Positions 8,237 to 18,316 of a DNA stretch of 64,000 bases are shown here, in pieces (position 1 is the stretch's first letter; each line of letters begins with the position of its first letter). The stretch is from an uncultured Holdemanella sp. (GTDB lineage Bacteria; Bacillota_I; Bacilli_A; Erysipelotrichales; Erysipelotrichaceae), in contig NZ_CAKVJB010000007.1 of assembly GCF_934754935.1 (NCBI RefSeq), positions 1 through 64,000 of the forward strand. The letters run 5' to 3'. The notes below the pieces were generated by a model that was not told the DNA's origin, did no database searches, and was given only the letters and a program-made list of their open reading frames with translations. A program made the translations under genes and the position numbers.

Positions 8237-9349
8237 ATGAAAAAAAGTATTAATATATTAGCAATTGTTGGATTTTGTGGAGCGTGTATTTCTTTTTATA
8301 TAGGTGCTGGGTTTGCGACTATGCAAGAAGTCGTTCAATATGAAGCATCATATGGCTCTTTATTTATTGTAGCAATAATTGTTGCTGCCTTAATTTATGT
8401 ATATACAAATTTATCTTTTGCGACAAATGGAAATAGATTAAATTTAAAACGTGGTGGAGACATTTATGGAATTTACTGTGGTGTATTTGGACATAAGTTT
8501 GGTAATGTAGCCGCAAAGTTTTTTGATTATTTTTCTGCATTATTTTGTTATATGAGCTTTGTTGTTATGTGTGGAGGAGCCAATTCAACTGTTTCTCAAC
8601 AATGGGGTTTACCAATTGGAGTTGGTGCTATTTTATTAACTATTCTAGTAATTTCTACTGTTGTTTTTGGATTAGATGGGATATTGAATTCTTTAAGTAA
8701 AATCGGTCCTATTATTATCATTATGATTTTATTTGTTTCAATCATAACAGCAATTACAGGGTTGCCGGATTTAGCATCTAACATGGCTAGTGTTGATGCA
8801 GGAAATTATACGAATGTAATGAAACAGGTGGGGAATGGAAATCCTATCGCTTCAGGTGCATCATATGGTGGATTTGTAATCTTATGGTTTGCAGCATTTT
8901 TAGCTGAAATTGGAGCTAAAAACAAATTAAAAGATGTAAATATCGGAATGCTGCTATCTACATTTTTTATTTTTGGAGCAGCAAGTGTATGTTGTATTGC
9001 TTTAATTGGCCATATTGATGTTACTGCAGCTTCTGACATTCCAGCTTTAGAACTGGCAAAACAGATTTCTCCAATTGTGGCACAGATTTTTGCTATTGTT
9101 ATCTGTGCTGGAATTTATACGTCTGCTGTACCATTGTTATGGACTGGAGTTAGAAAAATTAGTCATGAAGGAACAAAAGAATATAAACTTATAACTGTTG
9201 TTGCTGGTATTTTAGGTTGTATTATTGCATGCTTTATTCCGTATAAAGGTTTAGTAAATGTATTATATGGACTTAATGGTTATTTAGGGTTTATTCTAAT
9301 TTTCTTTATGATCATTTATGATATTAAGACAAAGATGAGTTCAAAGTAG
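8237..9349 (+). CDS. YkvI-like multi-spanning membrane transporter
   Basis: A protein of about 370 residues with ten or more hydrophobic segments and the glycine-rich N-terminal GFCGACISFYIGAGFATMQE, resembling YkvI-type membrane proteins with an amino-acid/cation-symporter-like fold. I chose ATG 8237 because AGGTGG lies 8 bases upstream; a GTG at 8225 overlaps that site. Its place between the deacetylase and the initiating transferase is unusual for a capsule locus. It might move an amino acid or small substituent used in polymer decoration, but this is a guess. Confidence 0.65.
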   Translation: MKKSINILAIVGFCGACISFYIGAGFATMQEVVQYEASYGSLFIVAIIVAALIYVYTNLSFATNGNRLNLKRGGDIYGIYCGVFGHKFGNVAAKFFDYFSALFCYMSFVVMCGGANSTVSQQWGLPIGVGAILLTILVISTVVFGLDGILNSLSKIGPIIIIMILFVSIITAITGLPDLASNMASVDAGNYTNVMKQVGNGNPIASGASYGGFVILWFAAFLAEIGAKNKLKDVNIGMLLSTFFIFGAASVCCIALIGHIDVTAASDIPALELAKQISPIVAQIFAIVICAGIYTSAVPLLWTGVRKISHEGTKEYKLITVVAGILGCIIACFIPYKGLVNVLYGLNGYLGFILIFFMIIYDIKTKMSSK

Positions 9350-9360
9350 GAGTTTGATTA

Positions 9361-9960
9361 ATGTATAGATTGGTTGGTAAAAGAATTATAGATACTGTTT
9401 TGTCAATTATTGGATTGATTATTTGTTGCATTCCAATGGCAATAATTGCATTATTAATACATTTTGATAGTGAAGGACCTGTTTTATTTAAGCAAGAGCG
9501 TTTAGGTAAAAATCAAAAAGTGTTTACAGTATATAAATTTAGAACAATGTGCAATCATGCTTATGAAATGGGTGGTGTTGCTACTCGTTCAGATGATGCA
9601 AGAATAACTAAAGTAGGAAATATATTAAGAAGAACAAGTCTAGATGAATTGCCACAAATGTTTAATATAATTAAAGGTGAAATGGCAATTATTGGACCTA
9701 GACCAATATTACCTATTGAGTTTGAAGAATATAAATCAAATGAAAAGTATGTTCGTAGATATGATGCATTGCCGGGCATGTTTTGTACAGTAGATATAGA
9801 CTATCGATCTTCATCAGATCGAGATTTACAATTTACTATGGATGCAGATTACGTTAATAATATGAGTTTATTTTTAGATATAAAAACATTCTTTAGTATT
9901 ATTGCTCCTGTTTTAAGTGGTAAAAATGTATATCATGAAGAAGTAGGAAATAAAAAATAA
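9361..9960 (+). CDS. Initiating phosphoglycosyl transferase (PglC-like)
   Basis: A 199-residue monotopic sugar transferase. One re-entrant hydrophobic helix near the N-terminus (IIDTVLSIIGLIICCIPMAI) is followed by the bacterial sugar-transferase core: GPVLFKQERLGKNQKVF, YKFRTM, RRTSLDELPQMFNIIKGEM, and GPRP. Such enzymes transfer a phosphosugar from a UDP-sugar to undecaprenyl phosphate at the inner membrane face, starting repeat-unit synthesis. The short length matches PglC. A second, longer initiating transferase is encoded at 51102, so this locus has two potential starting enzymes. Confidence 0.88.
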   Translation: MYRLVGKRIIDTVLSIIGLIICCIPMAIIALLIHFDSEGPVLFKQERLGKNQKVFTVYKFRTMCNHAYEMGGVATRSDDARITKVGNILRRTSLDELPQMFNIIKGEMAIIGPRPILPIEFEEYKSNEKYVRRYDALPGMFCTVDIDYRSSSDRDLQFTMDADYVNNMSLFLDIKTFFSIIAPVLSGKNVYHEEVGNKK

Positions 9961-9975
9961 GAGGAGAGGTATTTT

Positions 9976-11112
9976 ATGTATAATGGACATTTAGTTATAG
10001 TATTTGCGATTGATCATTATAATCCTTTAGGCGTAATTAGAAGTTTAGGAGAAAATGGTATTAATCCTATTTATATTGCTGTTAAACATAGAGTTGAACT
10101 TGGAACAAAGAGTAAGTATGTTGAAAAAGTTCATAGTGTTGATACTATTGAAGAAGGATATAAAGTATTAATCGATAATTATGGTGAAATATATAAAAGT
10201 GGAAAGAAACCATTTGTATTATTTTCAGATGATAAAACAACTGGGTATTTTGATTTACATTTAGATGAAGTAAAAGATAAATTTATTACGTATAATGCAA
10301 ACAATACACAGGGAAGAATTATGGAATATATGGATAAAAAGAATATATTAGACCTTGCTGAAAAACATGGTTTAAATGTTCTTAAATCTGTTGTTGTTAA
10401 TGTAGGTGAAATTCCAGAAGGTTTGAAATATCCTGTTATTACTAAGGATATTAATCCAAATGCTGGAGGATGGAAATCCGATGTATTTATTTGTAATAAT
10501 GAAGATGAGTTAGTTGAAGCGTATAAACATATAACTAGTAATGTTATCTTAATTCAGGAATATGTAGAAAAGAAAACGGAAATTGCATTTGAAGGATGTA
10601 CTGTTAATAAGGGAACTAGTACATTATTAGCAATTAAATCAACATATGTATATCCAATTAAAGGTTATTATAGTCCATATATGCGATGCGAATCTTTACA
10701 TGATATGTCAATGAAAAAATCTATTGAAGGAATGTTTGCAGAAATTGGTTTTGAAGGTATTTTTGAGGTTGAATTCTTAGTGGATAAAAATGATGTTCCA
10801 TATTTTTTGGAAATCAATTTTAGAAATTCTACATGGAGTTATGCAGCAACTGCAGCAGGTATGCCTTTACCATACATTTGGGTAAAAAGTATGTTAGACA
10901 ATAACATAAGTGCTGATAACTATAAAGAAGTTCCTGATGGATTTACAGCTATGGTTGAGCCAATTGATTATGGTAAAAGAATGGAATTAGGATTATCTAC
11001 ACCTAGTGAATGGTTAGCTGATTTTAAACAGGCAAATTGTTGTTTTTATTATAATGAAAATGATTTAGAACCATTTTATGAAATGGTAAAAAACTGGGAA
11101 AAGTTAAGCTAA
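9976..11112 (+). CDS. ATP-grasp enzyme of the polysaccharide operon
   Basis: A 378-residue ATP-grasp protein. Visible elements are the pre-ATP-grasp start (YNPLGVIRSLGENGINPIYI), the central region with VITKDINPNAGGWKSD, the nucleotide-binding ILIQEYVEKKTE and the metal-binding FEVEFLV...FLEINFRN. ATP-grasp enzymes join a carboxylate to an amine or thiol via an acyl-phosphate. In capsule loci such proteins probably amidate uronic acids or attach amino acids. Here uronic acids (ManNAcA, GlcA/GalA) are likely present, which fits. The GAGGAG site 8 bases upstream supports the start; the next gene overlaps its stop. Confidence 0.75.
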   Translation: MYNGHLVIVFAIDHYNPLGVIRSLGENGINPIYIAVKHRVELGTKSKYVEKVHSVDTIEEGYKVLIDNYGEIYKSGKKPFVLFSDDKTTGYFDLHLDEVKDKFITYNANNTQGRIMEYMDKKNILDLAEKHGLNVLKSVVVNVGEIPEGLKYPVITKDINPNAGGWKSDVFICNNEDELVEAYKHITSNVILIQEYVEKKTEIAFEGCTVNKGTSTLLAIKSTYVYPIKGYYSPYMRCESLHDMSMKKSIEGMFAEIGFEGIFEVEFLVDKNDVPYFLEINFRNSTWSYAATAAGMPLPYIWVKSMLDNNISADNYKEVPDGFTAMVEPIDYGKRMELGLSTPSEWLADFKQANCCFYYNENDLEPFYEMVKNWEKLS

Positions 11113-11966
11113 TGAATATTTTGATTATTGGTAAAAATAGTTATATTGGTAAAAATTTAAAAGCGTGGTTAAATCAATATCCTGAAAAATATGAAACGTC
11201 TACGATTTCAGTTAGAGATGATAGATGGAAAAGTTATGATTTTTCAAAATTTGATACAGTTATAAATTGTACAGGTGTTGCACATATTAACAATATTCAG
11301 GAAGATATGAAAAATCTTTTTTATTCAGTTAATCGAGATCTAGCATACGAATTAGGTAAAAAAGCTAAAATAGATGGTGTATCTCATTTTATTCACTTTA
11401 GTTCAATGAATGTATATGGTGATTATTGTGATAATGTTTTGAATCGAGATTCTGTAAATCCTACCAGTTTTTATGGTGATAGTAAATTACAAGGAGATTT
11501 AGAATTAGAAAAATTAAGTGATGATTTATTTATAGTCTCACATATTAGACCACCTTTTGTGTATGGAAAAAAATGTAGTGGTAATTTTAATACAATTAGT
11601 AAAATTGCACACTTAACTCCAATATTCCCAAACTATAAAAACAAGAAGAGTATGATATATATTGATAATTTGTGTGAGTTTATACGTCTTATTATTGATG
11701 ATAAATTAGGGGGGGTGTTTACTCCACAAAATAAAGAGTTAGTTTCAACAACTGATTTAGTTGCTGAAATTGCAGAAAATAATAATAAAAAGATTGTATT
11801 CACTAAATTGTTTAATTGGATTTTAAAACTTGGTAATAAAAAAATTAAAATAATAAGACGTGCATTTGCAAATGATTGTTATGATTTATCTTTGTCTGAT
11901 TATTTTGATTTTAAATATTGTATAGTTGATTTTAAAGAATCGATTAGAAGAATAGAAATTGAATAG
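11112..11966 (+). CDS. NAD-dependent epimerase/reductase (extended SDR)
   Basis: A 284-residue short-chain dehydrogenase of the extended type. Nucleotide binding is GKNSYIGKNLKAW (the usual GxxGxxG is partly degenerate) and the catalytic region is HFSSMNVYGDY followed by SFYGDSKLQGD, giving the YxxxK-like Tyr-Gly-Asp-Ser-Lys. It overlaps the ATP-grasp gene stop in a TAATG arrangement, so the two are translationally coupled. It probably epimerises or reduces a nucleotide sugar for the repeat unit. The substrate is not readable. Confidence 0.75.
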   Translation: MNILIIGKNSYIGKNLKAWLNQYPEKYETSTISVRDDRWKSYDFSKFDTVINCTGVAHINNIQEDMKNLFYSVNRDLAYELGKKAKIDGVSHFIHFSSMNVYGDYCDNVLNRDSVNPTSFYGDSKLQGDLELEKLSDDLFIVSHIRPPFVYGKKCSGNFNTISKIAHLTPIFPNYKNKKSMIYIDNLCEFIRLIIDDKLGGVFTPQNKELVSTTDLVAEIAENNNKKIVFTKLFNWILKLGNKKIKIIRRAFANDCYDLSLSDYFDFKYCIVDFKESIRRIEIE

Positions 11967-11979
11967 AGAGGAAATTAAT

Positions 11980-13134
11980 ATGAATCAACCAATTAGAGTG
12001 TTAAATATTGTTGGGGAGATGAGCCCTGGTGGAATAGAAACACTAATAATGAATATATACAGAAATATAGATAGAACTAAAGTACAATTTGATTTTTTGC
12101 AACATGAACCAAGTTACGAAGGTTCTTTTAATGACGAAATTGAAAGTATGGGTGGAAGAATATATAAGATGCCTGTATTGAAAACATTAACGAAAACGTA
12201 TTATTGGAAATTGTTTGAGTATCAAAGAGAATTAAAAAAGTTTTTCACTGAACATCCCGAATATCATATAATACATGGACACATGACTAATACAGCAGCT
12301 ATTTACATGCCTATTGCAAAAAAATATGGCAACGTAAGTTGTTTTATAGCACACAGTCATTTAACTCAATCAAGACCTGGTTTGTCGGGAAAGATTACTG
12401 ATATTTTGCATAAACCAATACCAAAATTTGCTACAGATTATTTTGCTTGTTCTGAGATGGCAGCTAAATGGATATTTCCAGAAGATGCTATAAAAAGCGG
12501 TAAAGTTAAAATAATAAAAAATGGTGTAGATCCTAAAAAATTTTATTTTGATTACAATAAAAGTATAGAAATTAAAAAAAAATTTGGATTAGAAAATAAA
12601 ATAGTAATCGGAAATGTAGCACGATTTAAAACAGAAAAAAATCATACTTTTCAAATTGACATCATGAAAGAAATTGTAAAAATCAGATCTGATATTGTAC
12701 TTATGCTTGTAGGAGATGGAGAGTTACGACAGCAAATAGAAAAAAAAGTTAAACTACTTCATCTTGAAAATAATGTTATTTTTTTAGGTGTCCGATCAGA
12801 TGTACCTGACTTAATGCAAGCTATGGATTTATTTTTACTTCCATCTTTGTATGAAGGTTTGCCTGTTGTTGGTGTTGAAGCTCAGGCCGCAGGACTTCCT
12901 GTTATAACTTCAACTGGAGTAACTACGGAAACCGATATAACTGGTAATGTAGATTTTTTAGATTTAGATTTAGGTGCTGCTTATTGGGCACGAAAAATTT
13001 TACAAAAAATAGAAGTATTTAATAGACATGACATGTATGAATATATCCATAATAATGGTTATGATATTGTAGAGACTGCAAAGTGGCTTCAAGATTTTTA
13101 TATTAGGAAACACTTTTCAAGTAAGGATGATTAA
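11980..13134 (+). CDS. GT4-type glycosyltransferase
   Basis: A protein of 384 residues with the GT-B fold. The N-terminal acceptor domain shows GEMSPGGIETLIMNIY and the donor domain shows KIIKNGVDPKKF and LFLLPSLYEGLPVVGVEAQ, the E(x7)E pattern of family GT4. The ATG at 11980 follows GAGAGGA at good spacing, so I did not use the TTG at 11959. It adds one sugar to the lipid-linked repeat unit in the cytoplasm. Donor and acceptor cannot be named. Confidence 0.82.
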   Translation: MNQPIRVLNIVGEMSPGGIETLIMNIYRNIDRTKVQFDFLQHEPSYEGSFNDEIESMGGRIYKMPVLKTLTKTYYWKLFEYQRELKKFFTEHPEYHIIHGHMTNTAAIYMPIAKKYGNVSCFIAHSHLTQSRPGLSGKITDILHKPIPKFATDYFACSEMAAKWIFPEDAIKSGKVKIIKNGVDPKKFYFDYNKSIEIKKKFGLENKIVIGNVARFKTEKNHTFQIDIMKEIVKIRSDIVLMLVGDGELRQQIEKKVKLLHLENNVIFLGVRSDVPDLMQAMDLFLLPSLYEGLPVVGVEAQAAGLPVITSTGVTTETDITGNVDFLDLDLGAAYWARKILQKIEVFNRHDMYEYIHNNGYDIVETAKWLQDFYIRKHFSSKDD

Positions 13135-14607
13135 ATGAATAGTTTTATTGTTTCTAGAAAAAATTTGATTTTAATATTATTTGAATTATCTTTATTATTA
13201 TGTGCAATTGTTCTTAATAATCCTATTGTATATACTATTTGTTCGTTGATATGTTGGATTGTTAATTTTTTTTATTGCTTATTTAATCTAAAGAAACATT
13301 TTTCCTTATTAGCATTTAATGTAGGATATTTTGTATTTATATTGGGTGGGTATACAACCAGTTTAATTATTAATCACAATTTTGTTTACTTTGCAAATTC
13401 GTATTTTACAAGTTCTGAAGTAGCAATTCTTCATGCTTCGAAATGTGTATTGTTATGTCTAATCCTAGTTAATTGTAGTTATTTTTATCTTAATAAGTCA
13501 ACTATAAGTGATAAAAAGATTTGTAGTATTACATTAAAAGATTCTAATATACCAAGAATGTTAAAGCAAATAATAGTTATGATTCTGATATTAAGTTATT
13601 TTTGTCAATTGCTAGGTGCTTTTGAGACTTATAATCTTGTAAAAAGGGTAACATATTATGCTAGTGATAATTATCTATCTTCTTTACCATCAGTATTACA
13701 ATATACGGCTTCATTGTATTATATCGCTTTATTTATGTATTGGGCTTTACTACCAGATAAGAAGAAAACCATATTTTCATTTATAACACTAGGATTTCTT
13801 GAACTAATTATTTTAATGTCCGGAGAAAGAGGAGAACCAATTAGTGCTCTATTTGTGACTGTTTTTTATATTTATTATAGGAATAGACATAATATTAATG
13901 ATATAAAAATAAGTAAAAAAATGCTAATTGTGGGTATTTTACTTATTCCCATATTTATGACCGGTTTAGAAACTTTATCATATTCTAGAGATCAAAAAGA
14001 ATATGATGTATCAATTACTCAAAGTGTAGAAGATTTTTTAGAATCGCAAGGTGGGTCTGTTAAAATAATAGCTAATGCTTATGATTTAGATTATGATATA
14101 GAAATGTTAGTAAATGGAAAGCGTTCATTTGTTCTAGGGGAACTGAGATATTATCTTAAAAATAATGTTTTTGCACGATTATTTACTGGTAAAAAAGTAA
14201 GACTTAGGAACATTGAAGATGCACAATCCGGGGATAATTTTTTAAGAAGTTATGGATATACATATGCATCTACATCTTATTTAAATGGAGTTGGCTCTGG
14301 TTCTACTTATATAGCAGAAGTATTCTATGATGGAGGATATTTATTATTAGTTATAGTAAATATTGCCATAGGATTATTTTTATGCAGATTTGATAATGTA
14401 CACTCTATTGGTATAATAAAGTTTTCAATCATATTTAATATTTTTAGATATATACCATTATTACCAAGAGGTATGATGTTAGATTGGTTTACTAATACTT
14501 TTGCTATACAAAACATTTTAGTTTTTTTATTTTTATATATTTTTATCATTAAGGAAGGGAGAAATAATGAGAATTCTATTTATAACAATGGGGTATCCAT
14601 CAAATAA
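13135..14607 (+). CDS. Wzy-like repeat-unit polymerase
   Basis: A 490-residue protein with about ten hydrophobic segments and one large extracytoplasmic loop in the second half (about residues 290-400, rich in charged residues and RSYGYTYASTSYLNG). The layout and low conservation are those of O-antigen/oligosaccharide-repeat-unit polymerases. It starts at the base after the preceding gene's stop and its 3' end overlaps the next glycosyltransferase by 41 bases. In a Wzx/Wzy pathway it links flipped repeat units outside the membrane. The assignment rests on topology and context more than motifs. Confidence 0.7.
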   Translation: MNSFIVSRKNLILILFELSLLLCAIVLNNPIVYTICSLICWIVNFFYCLFNLKKHFSLLAFNVGYFVFILGGYTTSLIINHNFVYFANSYFTSSEVAILHASKCVLLCLILVNCSYFYLNKSTISDKKICSITLKDSNIPRMLKQIIVMILILSYFCQLLGAFETYNLVKRVTYYASDNYLSSLPSVLQYTASLYYIALFMYWALLPDKKKTIFSFITLGFLELIILMSGERGEPISALFVTVFYIYYRNRHNINDIKISKKMLIVGILLIPIFMTGLETLSYSRDQKEYDVSITQSVEDFLESQGGSVKIIANAYDLDYDIEMLVNGKRSFVLGELRYYLKNNVFARLFTGKKVRLRNIEDAQSGDNFLRSYGYTYASTSYLNGVGSGSTYIAEVFYDGGYLLLVIVNIAIGLFLCRFDNVHSIGIIKFSIIFNIFRYIPLLPRGMMLDWFTNTFAIQNILVFLFLYIFIIKEGRNNENSIYNNGVSIK

Positions 14608-15718
14608 GAATAGAAGTAGATTGGTTTTTTTACAAAGACTGGTTAATGAAATGGTTGATTTAGGACATGAATGTACAGTAATTGCACCAACAAAAAGATT
14701 TCATTTTAATGAGGGATCTACGTGTTATGAAGAAGTACAATCTACCAATAAAAATAATCGAGTACATGTATATTTTCCAAAATATACTTGTTTATATCTT
14801 ACTTCTAGATTTAAGAATGACATATTTAGTGATTTTAGTGTTCAAAATTATATTGATTCCGTAAAGAAAGTAATAAATAAGGAGCATATTAAATTTGATT
14901 GTATATATTCACATTTTGTAGGTACTTCGGCTATAGCTGCTACAACTATTGGAACGTATTATAAAGTTCCTACTTTTGCTGCTGCCGGTGAGAGTGAATT
15001 CAAAGATTTTTATAATTATGATCGCGAAAAGACGATAACAGCATTAAATAAATTGACAGGTATTATCTCAGTATCGACTGAAAACAAAGAAATTTTAATA
15101 AGTAATAGTGTACTTGATAATTCCAAAATTAAAGTTTTCCCGAACGGAGTAGATACAAACTTTTTTTACCCACGTGATAAGGAAAAATCAAGAGAAATAT
15201 TTGGCTTTAATAAAAGCGATTTTATAATTGGTTTTGTTGGACATTTTATTGAAAGAAAAGGACCATTGCGTTTACAAAAATCTGTAACCCATTCAGATAT
15301 TAAAATCGCATATGCTGGTAAAGGTGAACAGGTTCCAGTGGGTAATAATATCATATTTAAAGAGAGTGTTTCTCCCATTAGAATGCCAGATTTTTTGAGT
15401 TCAGTAGATTTGTTTGTTTTACCTACGCAAAATGAAGGTTGCTGTAACTCAATTATCGAGGCACTAGCTTGTGGCGTACCAGTTATTTCTTCTAATTTAG
15501 CATTTAATGATGATATATTAGATGATACATGTTCTTTAAGAGTAGATCCAAATAATATTAATCAAATTAAAAATGCAATCGATACAGTTTTTTTTGATAA
15601 AAATAAATATTTACTTCTAAAGGAAGGGGCTCTAAAAAAAGGGCAAACACTTAGTTTAGAAAATCGTGCAATAAATATTATAAATTGGATGCAAGAATTA
15701 ATGGAGGTTAACAATTGA
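14567..15718 (+). CDS. GT4-type glycosyltransferase
   Basis: A 383-residue GT-B glycosyltransferase. N-terminal MRILFITMGYPSNKNRSRL, central FPNGVDTNFFYP and donor-site LFVLPTQNEGCCNSIIEALA with the GT4 E(x7)E spacing. The AAGGAAGGGAG site precedes the ATG, inside the 3' end of the polymerase gene. It ends in an overlap with the pyruvyl transferase start. It adds a sugar to the growing repeat unit; specificity is unknown. Confidence 0.82.
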   Translation: MRILFITMGYPSNKNRSRLVFLQRLVNEMVDLGHECTVIAPTKRFHFNEGSTCYEEVQSTNKNNRVHVYFPKYTCLYLTSRFKNDIFSDFSVQNYIDSVKKVINKEHIKFDCIYSHFVGTSAIAATTIGTYYKVPTFAAAGESEFKDFYNYDREKTITALNKLTGIISVSTENKEILISNSVLDNSKIKVFPNGVDTNFFYPRDKEKSREIFGFNKSDFIIGFVGHFIERKGPLRLQKSVTHSDIKIAYAGKGEQVPVGNNIIFKESVSPIRMPDFLSSVDLFVLPTQNEGCCNSIIEALACGVPVISSNLAFNDDILDDTCSLRVDPNNINQIKNAIDTVFFDKNKYLLLKEGALKKGQTLSLENRAINIINWMQELMEVNN

Positions 15719-16839
15719 AAAAGGTAGTTATTCATGGTGCAACTAACACTTCAAATTTTGGAGATATTTTATTTGCAAAAATGTTTTATAATCAATGTCA
15801 AAATTTGGGGTTAAATACTTATTTTCTTAATATCCCGTTTTATGGAATTGGAAAAACTTGCCGAAGTGAGGTAGGTTATGAAAAAAAATTATCGTTGTTT
15901 CAAGCTTTAAAATGTGATTATTTAATTATGATGTCTGGAGGATATTTAGGTGAAGACGTTTCATCATTTAAAGATACTTTAAAGAGATATTTCAGATATG
16001 TTTTATGGCCAAATTTATTCCTTATGTGCAAAAAATCAGTTTACGTATTAGGTGTTGGAGGTGGTCCAATAGAGTCAAAATGGTTGCGAAAAAGAATTGT
16101 AAATGTATTACAAAAAGCAGATGTAGTAACGGTTAGAGATTATGAAACAAAAGCATATTTTGAACAGTATGGAGTGACTCGTAATATATATGTGACTAGT
16201 GATACTGCACAAATTTATTCAGGAATATATGAATTGTCACTTAATTCAGAAATGAAAAATATAATGCAAGAACTAAAGGAAAAGAATTATAAAATTATAT
16301 ATTTACACTTGGTATCAGATGAAAAAAAAGATTCTTTAATAAATAAGAATATTGTTAAAGCTTTAAATAAATTTATAAAAACTCATCCAGAATATTATTT
16401 AATTGCTGGAAATGATAGTATTGTAAACAAACGTATTGATGAATATGAGTCATATCAAAATATCACTACAAGTAATAAAGTAGGATATAAATATAGTACT
16501 AGTCATGATTTAGTTTCACTATTAAATGAATGTGATTTAGTAATAACTACTAAATTACACGTTGGAATACTATCCGCATCATTGGGAAAATCTGTTTTAG
16601 CATTTCCAACTCACCGTGAAAAAGTAGAGAGATATTATAAACAAATTGGTGAAAGTGGAAGATGTTTGTCTCTAAAAAAGGTTAATTCTGATATTGTATT
16701 TAATATGTTAGAAAATTATCATGATAAAAAAATTGTGTTATCAAATGAAATTCTAAAAAAAGCAATGAAAAATTTAGAATATATCTCTTTAATCAAAGAA
16801 AAAAAGGGTGATAACTGTGAAAAAAAGAGCTATAATTAA
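15715..16839 (+). CDS. Polysaccharide pyruvyl transferase family protein
   Basis: A 374-residue protein with the family's N-terminal HGATNTSNFGDILFAK, central GVGGGPIESKWLRKRI and C-terminal ITTKLHVGILSASLGKSVLAF. The family (CsaB/WcaK-like) adds ketal pyruvate from phosphoenolpyruvate to sugars of exported polymers. The start is a TTG at 15715, supported by GGAGG 7 bases upstream; the previous gene's TGA overlaps it. Pyruvylation would add negative charge and can create an anchor site for S-layer-homology proteins. Confidence 0.82.
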   Translation: MKKVVIHGATNTSNFGDILFAKMFYNQCQNLGLNTYFLNIPFYGIGKTCRSEVGYEKKLSLFQALKCDYLIMMSGGYLGEDVSSFKDTLKRYFRYVLWPNLFLMCKKSVYVLGVGGGPIESKWLRKRIVNVLQKADVVTVRDYETKAYFEQYGVTRNIYVTSDTAQIYSGIYELSLNSEMKNIMQELKEKNYKIIYLHLVSDEKKDSLINKNIVKALNKFIKTHPEYYLIAGNDSIVNKRIDEYESYQNITTSNKVGYKYSTSHDLVSLLNECDLVITTKLHVGILSASLGKSVLAFPTHREKVERYYKQIGESGRCLSLKKVNSDIVFNMLENYHDKKIVLSNEILKKAMKNLEYISLIKEKKGDNCEKKSYN

Positions 16840-18316
16840 TATTGTTTTTTCTTTGTTGTTACAGTTTGTTACTATTGTTTCAGGATTCATTGTACCTAGA
16901 ATGATTATAGAAACATTTGGTTCAGAGACAAATGGGTTATTGAACTCGATAACAAGTTTTATTGCTTATATTACATTATTACAATCAGGTGTTGGAGGAG
17001 TAATTAGAGCTGCATTATACAAACCATTAGCTCTAAAAAATCATCATGATTTATGTGTGATTTTAAAAACTACTGAAAGTTTTTTCAAAAAGATTGCTTA
17101 TTTTACAATATTATATATTGTAGTTTTATCATTATTGTTTCCATATATAATTACTAGAAACTTCAGCTTTTTATATACTTTTTCTTTAGTTATTATTGTT
17201 GGAATAAGTACAGCAGCACAATATTTTTTTGGAATAACATATCAAATGTTACTAGAGGCAGATCAAAAATCGTACGTTTACTCTTTAGTACAAATTATCA
17301 CGATTATATTAAATACAATCTCGTCTATTGTTTTAATCAACTTAAATTATTCAATTCAATTTGTTAAATTTATTAGTTCTATTTTTTTTGTACTAAGACC
17401 TTTAGCAATTAATATTTATGCGAAAAGAAAATATCACATTAATACTAATCTAGAAATAGACAATGATATGATTTCACAACGTTGGGATGGCGTAGCTCAA
17501 GCAATTGCGTATTTCGTGCATTCTAAAACAGATGTGTTTGTTTTAACAATTTTTTCTTCTTTAAGTAACGTTTCTGTATATAGTGTTTATGCATTAGTTA
17601 CATCCGGCCTCACTGCGTTAATCGAATGTGTGGACAAGGCAGTTCGTGCAGCTTTTGGAAACATAATTGCTTTAAAAGAAAATGAAAAATTGTGTAGTTC
17701 TTTTAATGCATATAATTGTTTGATTCATTTATTATCGACAGTTATATTTTCAACTGCTTGTATAACTATTTTTAATTTCGTGCACGTATATACGAAAAAT
17801 GTAAATGATGCTAATTATCAACAAACATTATTTGGTGTTTTAATACTAACTGCAGAATATATGTATTGTTTAAGAATGCCATATAATGCGATAATAACAA
17901 CGGCTGGTAAGTTTAAAGAGACAAAAAAATCAGCATATTTAGAAGCACTAATCAATATTATTGTTTCATGTATATTGGTCAAATTATTTGGACTTGTAGG
18001 TGTTGCTATTGGTACATTGTTTGCAATGATATATCGATCAATTTCATTTGGATTATTTTTAAGTAGTAATATTTTAAATTTAAATAAGTTTCAACAAATC
18101 AAACGATATTTAACATCATTAATAACTTATATATTATCTATTTTTATTTTAAACAATGTGAATGTAGCGGTTGAAGGATATTTCGAATGGGTAGTTTATG
18201 CTTTTTGTATATTTATTATAGATACGTTAATCGTATTTATTTTAAATTTATTAATGCGAAAGGAAGAAACTATTAAGGCTATGGGGATGTTGTTAGGAAG
18301 GAAGTGTTTAAAATGA
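16817..18316 (+). CDS. Wzx-like polysaccharide flippase
   Basis: A protein of about 499 residues with 12 or more hydrophobic segments and the MATE/MOP-type N-terminal FIVPRMIIETFGSETNGLLN, common in Gram-positive capsule flippases. The start is most likely the GTG at 16817, 8 bases after AAAGGG; a GTG at 16808 overlaps that site. It overlaps both neighbours slightly. It should flip the undecaprenyl-linked repeat unit across the membrane for the polymerase encoded at 13135. Confidence 0.82.
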   Translation: MKKRAIINIVFSLLLQFVTIVSGFIVPRMIIETFGSETNGLLNSITSFIAYITLLQSGVGGVIRAALYKPLALKNHHDLCVILKTTESFFKKIAYFTILYIVVLSLLFPYIITRNFSFLYTFSLVIIVGISTAAQYFFGITYQMLLEADQKSYVYSLVQIITIILNTISSIVLINLNYSIQFVKFISSIFFVLRPLAINIYAKRKYHINTNLEIDNDMISQRWDGVAQAIAYFVHSKTDVFVLTIFSSLSNVSVYSVYALVTSGLTALIECVDKAVRAAFGNIIALKENEKLCSSFNAYNCLIHLLSTVIFSTACITIFNFVHVYTKNVNDANYQQTLFGVLILTAEYMYCLRMPYNAIITTAGKFKETKKSAYLEALINIIVSCILVKLFGLVGVAIGTLFAMIYRSISFGLFLSSNILNLNKFQQIKRYLTSLITYILSIFILNNVNVAVEGYFEWVVYAFCIFIIDTLIVFILNLLMRKEETIKAMGMLLGRKCLK